Assembly (NCBI RefSeq): GCF_004217445.1
Contig: NZ_SHKX01000012.1
Span: forward strand, 248,001-312,000
Source of the DNA: Fluviicoccus keumensis
GTDB taxonomy: Bacteria; Pseudomonadota; Gammaproteobacteria; Pseudomonadales; Moraxellaceae
DNA length: 64,000 bases
Direction of reading: 5' to 3'
The position numbers and the translations under genes are program-made. Positions 61,307-64,000 of this stretch are shown here, piece by piece (position 1 is the first letter of the stretch; each line of letters starts with the position of its first letter). The notes under the pieces were generated by a model. That model did no database searches. It was not told the DNA's origin and was given only the letters and a program-made list of their open reading frames with translations.

Positions 61307-62290
61307 ATGACTTTCATGCAGTCCAGACCCAGTGCGCTTTCCCCTTCAAAACGAATCATCCGTGCGGCTCGACGTGAAGCATGGCTGGATCCTCTTTTTC
61401 GGCGCGGAACCTTGATGACCGCGTTGCTGGTCTTGATGCTTCTCGGGGCCATCATGGCGACCCTGGCCGTTGGGGCCTTGCCGGTTTTTCATCAATTCGG
61501 CTGGTCGTTCCTTTCAGGTCGTGACTGGAATCCGGTCAGCGGCAGCTTTGGCGCGTTACCGGCAATCTACGGTACGCTGGTCACCTCGTTCATAGCCTTG
61601 CTTATCGCTGTTCCGGTCAGCTTCTTCATTGCCTTTTTCCTGACCGAACTCTGCCCGCAGCGATTGCGCGGCGCTCTCAATGGCGTCATCGAACTGCTGG
61701 CCGGGATTCCCAGCATCATTTACGGAATGTGGGGATTGTTTGTGCTGGCTCCTTTGCTGGCCAGTCACGTGCAGCCCTGGCTGAGTCATTGGCTTGGCCA
61801 CGTCTGGGGATTGGGGGCGCTCATGCAAGGACCGCCAATCGGTATCGGACTGTTGCCTGCGTCATTGATACTGGCGGTCATGATCGTGCCCTTCATTACG
61901 GCAGTCATGAGGGAAGTGTTCGCGGTGGTGCCGCCAACGCTGAAAGAAGCAGGCTACGGGCTGGGAGCCAACACCTGGGAAGTGATGTGGGACATCGTGC
62001 TGCCCTATACCAAGGTGGCGATCACCGGCGGCGTCATGCTGGGGTTGGGGAGGGCGCTGGGCGAAACCATGGCGGTGACTTTCATGATCGGCAACGCCAA
62101 TAACATTGATATCGGGCTATTCAATTCCGGAAACAGTATCGCCTCCGTCATCGCCAACGAATTTGCCGAGGCTTCCGACCCCTTGCACGCGTCGGCGCTG
62201 ATCACACTTGCCTTTGTCCTTTTTGTCATCGCCTTCATCGTTCTGGTGCTGGCGCGCGCACTGATCAGCTTGGGAAACCGGCACCAATGA
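61307..62290 (+). CDS. pstC: Phosphate ABC transporter permease PstC
   Basis: A 327-residue permease with six helices. The family segment GMWGLFVLAPLL and the ATPase-contact loop KEAGYGLGANTWEVMWDIVLPYTK near residue 205, then GLGRALGETMAVTFMIGNA, are all typical. Start could be 61307 or the next ATG at 61316. Overlaps pstA by 4 bases. Confidence 0.94.
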   Translation: MTFMQSRPSALSPSKRIIRAARREAWLDPLFRRGTLMTALLVLMLLGAIMATLAVGALPVFHQFGWSFLSGRDWNPVSGSFGALPAIYGTLVTSFIALLIAVPVSFFIAFFLTELCPQRLRGALNGVIELLAGIPSIIYGMWGLFVLAPLLASHVQPWLSHWLGHVWGLGALMQGPPIGIGLLPASLILAVMIVPFITAVMREVFAVVPPTLKEAGYGLGANTWEVMWDIVLPYTKVAITGGVMLGLGRALGETMAVTFMIGNANNIDIGLFNSGNSIASVIANEFAEASDPLHASALITLAFVLFVIAFIVLVLARALISLGNRHQ

Positions 62291-63135
62291 TAGTTCCTTC
62301 TTCCTGGTGGACCTTCCGCCGCAAAATGATCAATCGCTGTGCGATCGGCCTTGCCACCCTGATCACGTTGCTTGGATTGCTGCTGCCGTTCTGGATTCTG
62401 TTTACTGTCGTGAACCGTGGTCTGGGGGCATTCAACTGGGCCTTGCTGACGCAAATGACGCCGCCGCCGGAGGCGGAGGGAGGGCTCTATAATGCCATCA
62501 TCGGGAGCTTCATCATGGTGGGGGCGGCGGCCTTGATTGCGTCGCCGATCGGGGTCATCACCGGTATCTATCTGGCGGAATATGGCAGGAAGGCAAAGCC
62601 GGCCATGGTCATCCGATTCGTTAATGACATCCTGCTTTCAGCGCCTTCCATTGTAATCGGTGTATTTGTCTACATGATCATGGTGGTACCGTTCCGTCAT
62701 TTCTCGGGATGGGCCGGAATTGTCGCCCTGGCCGTGATAGCGTTGCCCATTATTGTCCGGACAACGGAAAACATGCTGTTGCTGGTGCCGGACATACTGC
62801 GCGAGGGCGGACTGGCGTTGGGCTCATCCCGGCGTCAGGTCATCATGAAAATATGCGTTCCCGCCGCACGAAACGGAATCATTACCGGCATCCTGCTCTC
62901 TGTGGCGCGTATCAGCGGGGAGACAGCGCCGCTATTGTTTACCGCCTTGAACAATCAGTTTTATTCGCACGACCTGAGTCAGCCCATGGCGAATTTGCCG
63001 GTGGTGATTTTTCAATATGCCATGAGTCCATACGAGAACTGGCAAAGGCTGGCCTGGGCCGGGGCAGCGCTGATCACGGTCTATGTGGTGGCAATCAACA
63101 TTCTGGCTCGAACGGTATTTGCAGGCAGGCGTTAG
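62287..63135 (+). CDS. pstA: Phosphate ABC transporter permease PstA
   Basis: A 282-residue permease. Six helices, contact loop REGGLALGSSRRQVIMKICVPAARNG near residue 175 and SVARISGETAPLLFTALNNQF near 200. It starts inside the pstC stop (ATGA). Unlike in most bacteria, no pstB or phoU follows on this strand within the window. Confidence 0.94.
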   Translation: MIVPSSWWTFRRKMINRCAIGLATLITLLGLLLPFWILFTVVNRGLGAFNWALLTQMTPPPEAEGGLYNAIIGSFIMVGAAALIASPIGVITGIYLAEYGRKAKPAMVIRFVNDILLSAPSIVIGVFVYMIMVVPFRHFSGWAGIVALAVIALPIIVRTTENMLLLVPDILREGGLALGSSRRQVIMKICVPAARNGIITGILLSVARISGETAPLLFTALNNQFYSHDLSQPMANLPVVIFQYAMSPYENWQRLAWAGAALITVYVVAINILARTVFAGRR

Positions 63136-63144
63136 CGCGGCGGT

Positions 63145-63855
63145 TCAATCCGCGCCGGGGAATTGTCCGTCCGGGGATTTCAGAAGACCATCCAGGGGTT
63201 CTTGGGCATGATCGAACCAGGACAGGACCCGGATCAGGACCAAGGATGTTGGTGCAACCAGCCAGATGCTGATCAGGCCGGCAGCGACCGGGGACAGCCA
63301 GAACAAGGTGCGCATGGCCTGGCTGTAATGATTTCCGGCGCGCACCATGTAACGTGAAGCCACGATGATCAGCGACTCCCGGTTTGTATCCGTTGACAGG
63401 GTGGTCATCAGGTAACCCGCGTGGTTAAAGAACCTGACGGCCATGGTGGACAGCACAAAGGTCATCAGCAGGATGGCGATCAACAGGCCCGCCAGAATCG
63501 ATCCCGGCGTTAGCACCTGCAGCAGGTCGCCGTTCTGGTGGCGCAAGGAACCGGGTGAAGCTTGGGTAAGCAGCGAAACCGTACCCATGAGCGTCAGGAT
63601 CGCCGTCGAAGCGATAATCGATGATGACATGACCGAGTTGCGTATGGTCTGGATAGCCAGCAATTCGTTGCCGGGTTGCCGCATCAGGGATTGAACCCAT
63701 TGCGCCCGGACATGGGCATGCGCGGTCCGGGCAAACCGCAAGGGATGGAGTTTCGATGATTCACGGAACCACCATTCATAGCCCAGAACGATCAGTCCGG
63801 AGCCCAGGATGGATAGCCAGGCAAATGCATTCGTAAGCTGGAAGTTATCGGTCAT
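63145..63855 (-). CDS. DUF599-family membrane protein
   Basis: A 236-residue membrane protein. Helices near residues 8-25 (NAFAWLSILGSGLIVLGYEWW) and 70-95 (SVMSSSIIASTAILTLMG), 115-140 and 185-210. The segment LLAIQTIRNSVMSSSIIASTAIL is typical of DUF599, a family without a known function. ATG 63855 has GGGA 5 bases upstream; starts further upstream (63885, 63972) are also possible. It converges on pstA with 9 bases between the stops. Confidence 0.75.
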   Translation of the reverse strand: MTDNFQLTNAFAWLSILGSGLIVLGYEWWFRESSKLHPLRFARTAHAHVRAQWVQSLMRQPGNELLAIQTIRNSVMSSSIIASTAILTLMGTVSLLTQASPGSLRHQNGDLLQVLTPGSILAGLLIAILLMTFVLSTMAVRFFNHAGYLMTTLSTDTNRESLIIVASRYMVRAGNHYSQAMRTLFWLSPVAAGLISIWLVAPTSLVLIRVLSWFDHAQEPLDGLLKSPDGQFPGAD

Positions 63856-63969
63856 GATCATCCCGGATTCGAGGGTGGTTGTCATGGTTGCAGCAGGCAG
63901 CAGCCAATCCGTCTGAAAGCGCTTCGTACAGTGTAATTCAAGCCACATCCGCCGGAAACAATAATGTCG

Positions 63970-63985
63970 CATAATGTATATTATG
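63970..63985. promoter_or_regulatory. Palindrome near the right edge
   Basis: CATAAT GTAT ATTATG, a perfect 6-base inverted repeat in AT-rich sequence upstream of the DUF599 gene. Possible operator or promoter element; the window ends just after it. Confidence 0.3.
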
Positions 63986-64000
63986 TTAAATAATACTATT

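Overview
The window is a typical dense, GC-rich stretch of a bacterial chromosome with a single low-GC patch. Gene content fits a betaproteobacterium: a tol-pal cluster joined to ruvCAB, a PutA without a DNA-binding domain, AcnB, a proteobacterial CysTWA/Sbp sulfate transporter, and a tRNA Pro-Arg-His cluster. The family is probably within Neisseriales (Chromobacteriaceae/Chitinibacteraceae-like); that placement is inference from gene order and protein flavour. No prophage, insertion sequence or CRISPR array is visible.

Layout. 1-5.8 kb: end of a beta-oxidation multienzyme, a GFA-family protein, a sterol-desaturase-type hydroxylase, an MpaB/Lcp-like haem oxygenase, an iron alcohol dehydrogenase and a HIT protein. 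5.9-6.9 kb: tRNA-Glu and tRNA-Ala, then an orphan TonB-like protein. 6.9-14.2 kb: potassium uptake (short KdpD-like kinase, KdpE, Kup) and proline catabolism (PutA). 14.3-20.7 kb: NadA, tRNA-Pro/Arg/His, RNase T with PyrC, a diguanylate cyclase, ArgG. 20.7-29.4 kb: a long minus-strand run, VF530, RRM protein, RuvC, a YqhD-like dehydrogenase, RuvA, RuvB, YbgC, TolQ, TolR, TolA, TolB, Pal. 29.7-38.1 kb: TPR protein, a MaoC-thiolase pair in which the thiolase lacks two catalytic residues, a lipoprotein, a cytochrome P460-like protein, AcnB and a small outer-membrane barrel. 38.2-42.0 kb: a histidine kinase / CheY-like / REC-PAS-GGDEF-EAL signalling cassette. 42.2-46.7 kb: the sulfate ABC transporter operon with an embedded alpha/beta hydrolase. 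46.9-50.9 kb: a NarX/NarL-type two-component pair and a lipoprotein. 51.0-55.9 kb: hipBA toxin-antitoxin, an MBL hydrolase, the AT-rich patch with two unknown membrane-related genes, and a TetR regulator. 55.9-59.8 kb: molybdopterin oxidoreductase, ferredoxin and ferredoxin-NADP reductase. 60.1-64.0 kb: a Pho box followed by pstSCA, then a convergent DUF599 membrane gene.

The most interesting items are: the thiolase homologue in which the nucleophilic Cys is Gly and the catalytic His is Asn, translationally coupled to a MaoC hydratase; the TetR-linked Mo-enzyme/ferredoxin/reductase cassette, whose last two genes look like a split form of actinobacterial FprB and whose molybdenum ligand position has no Cys; a KdpD that lacks its sensor half and sits in front of kup rather than kdpFABC; and the AT-rich two-gene membrane island. 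All functional calls rest on reading the translated sequence by eye; no database search was possible.
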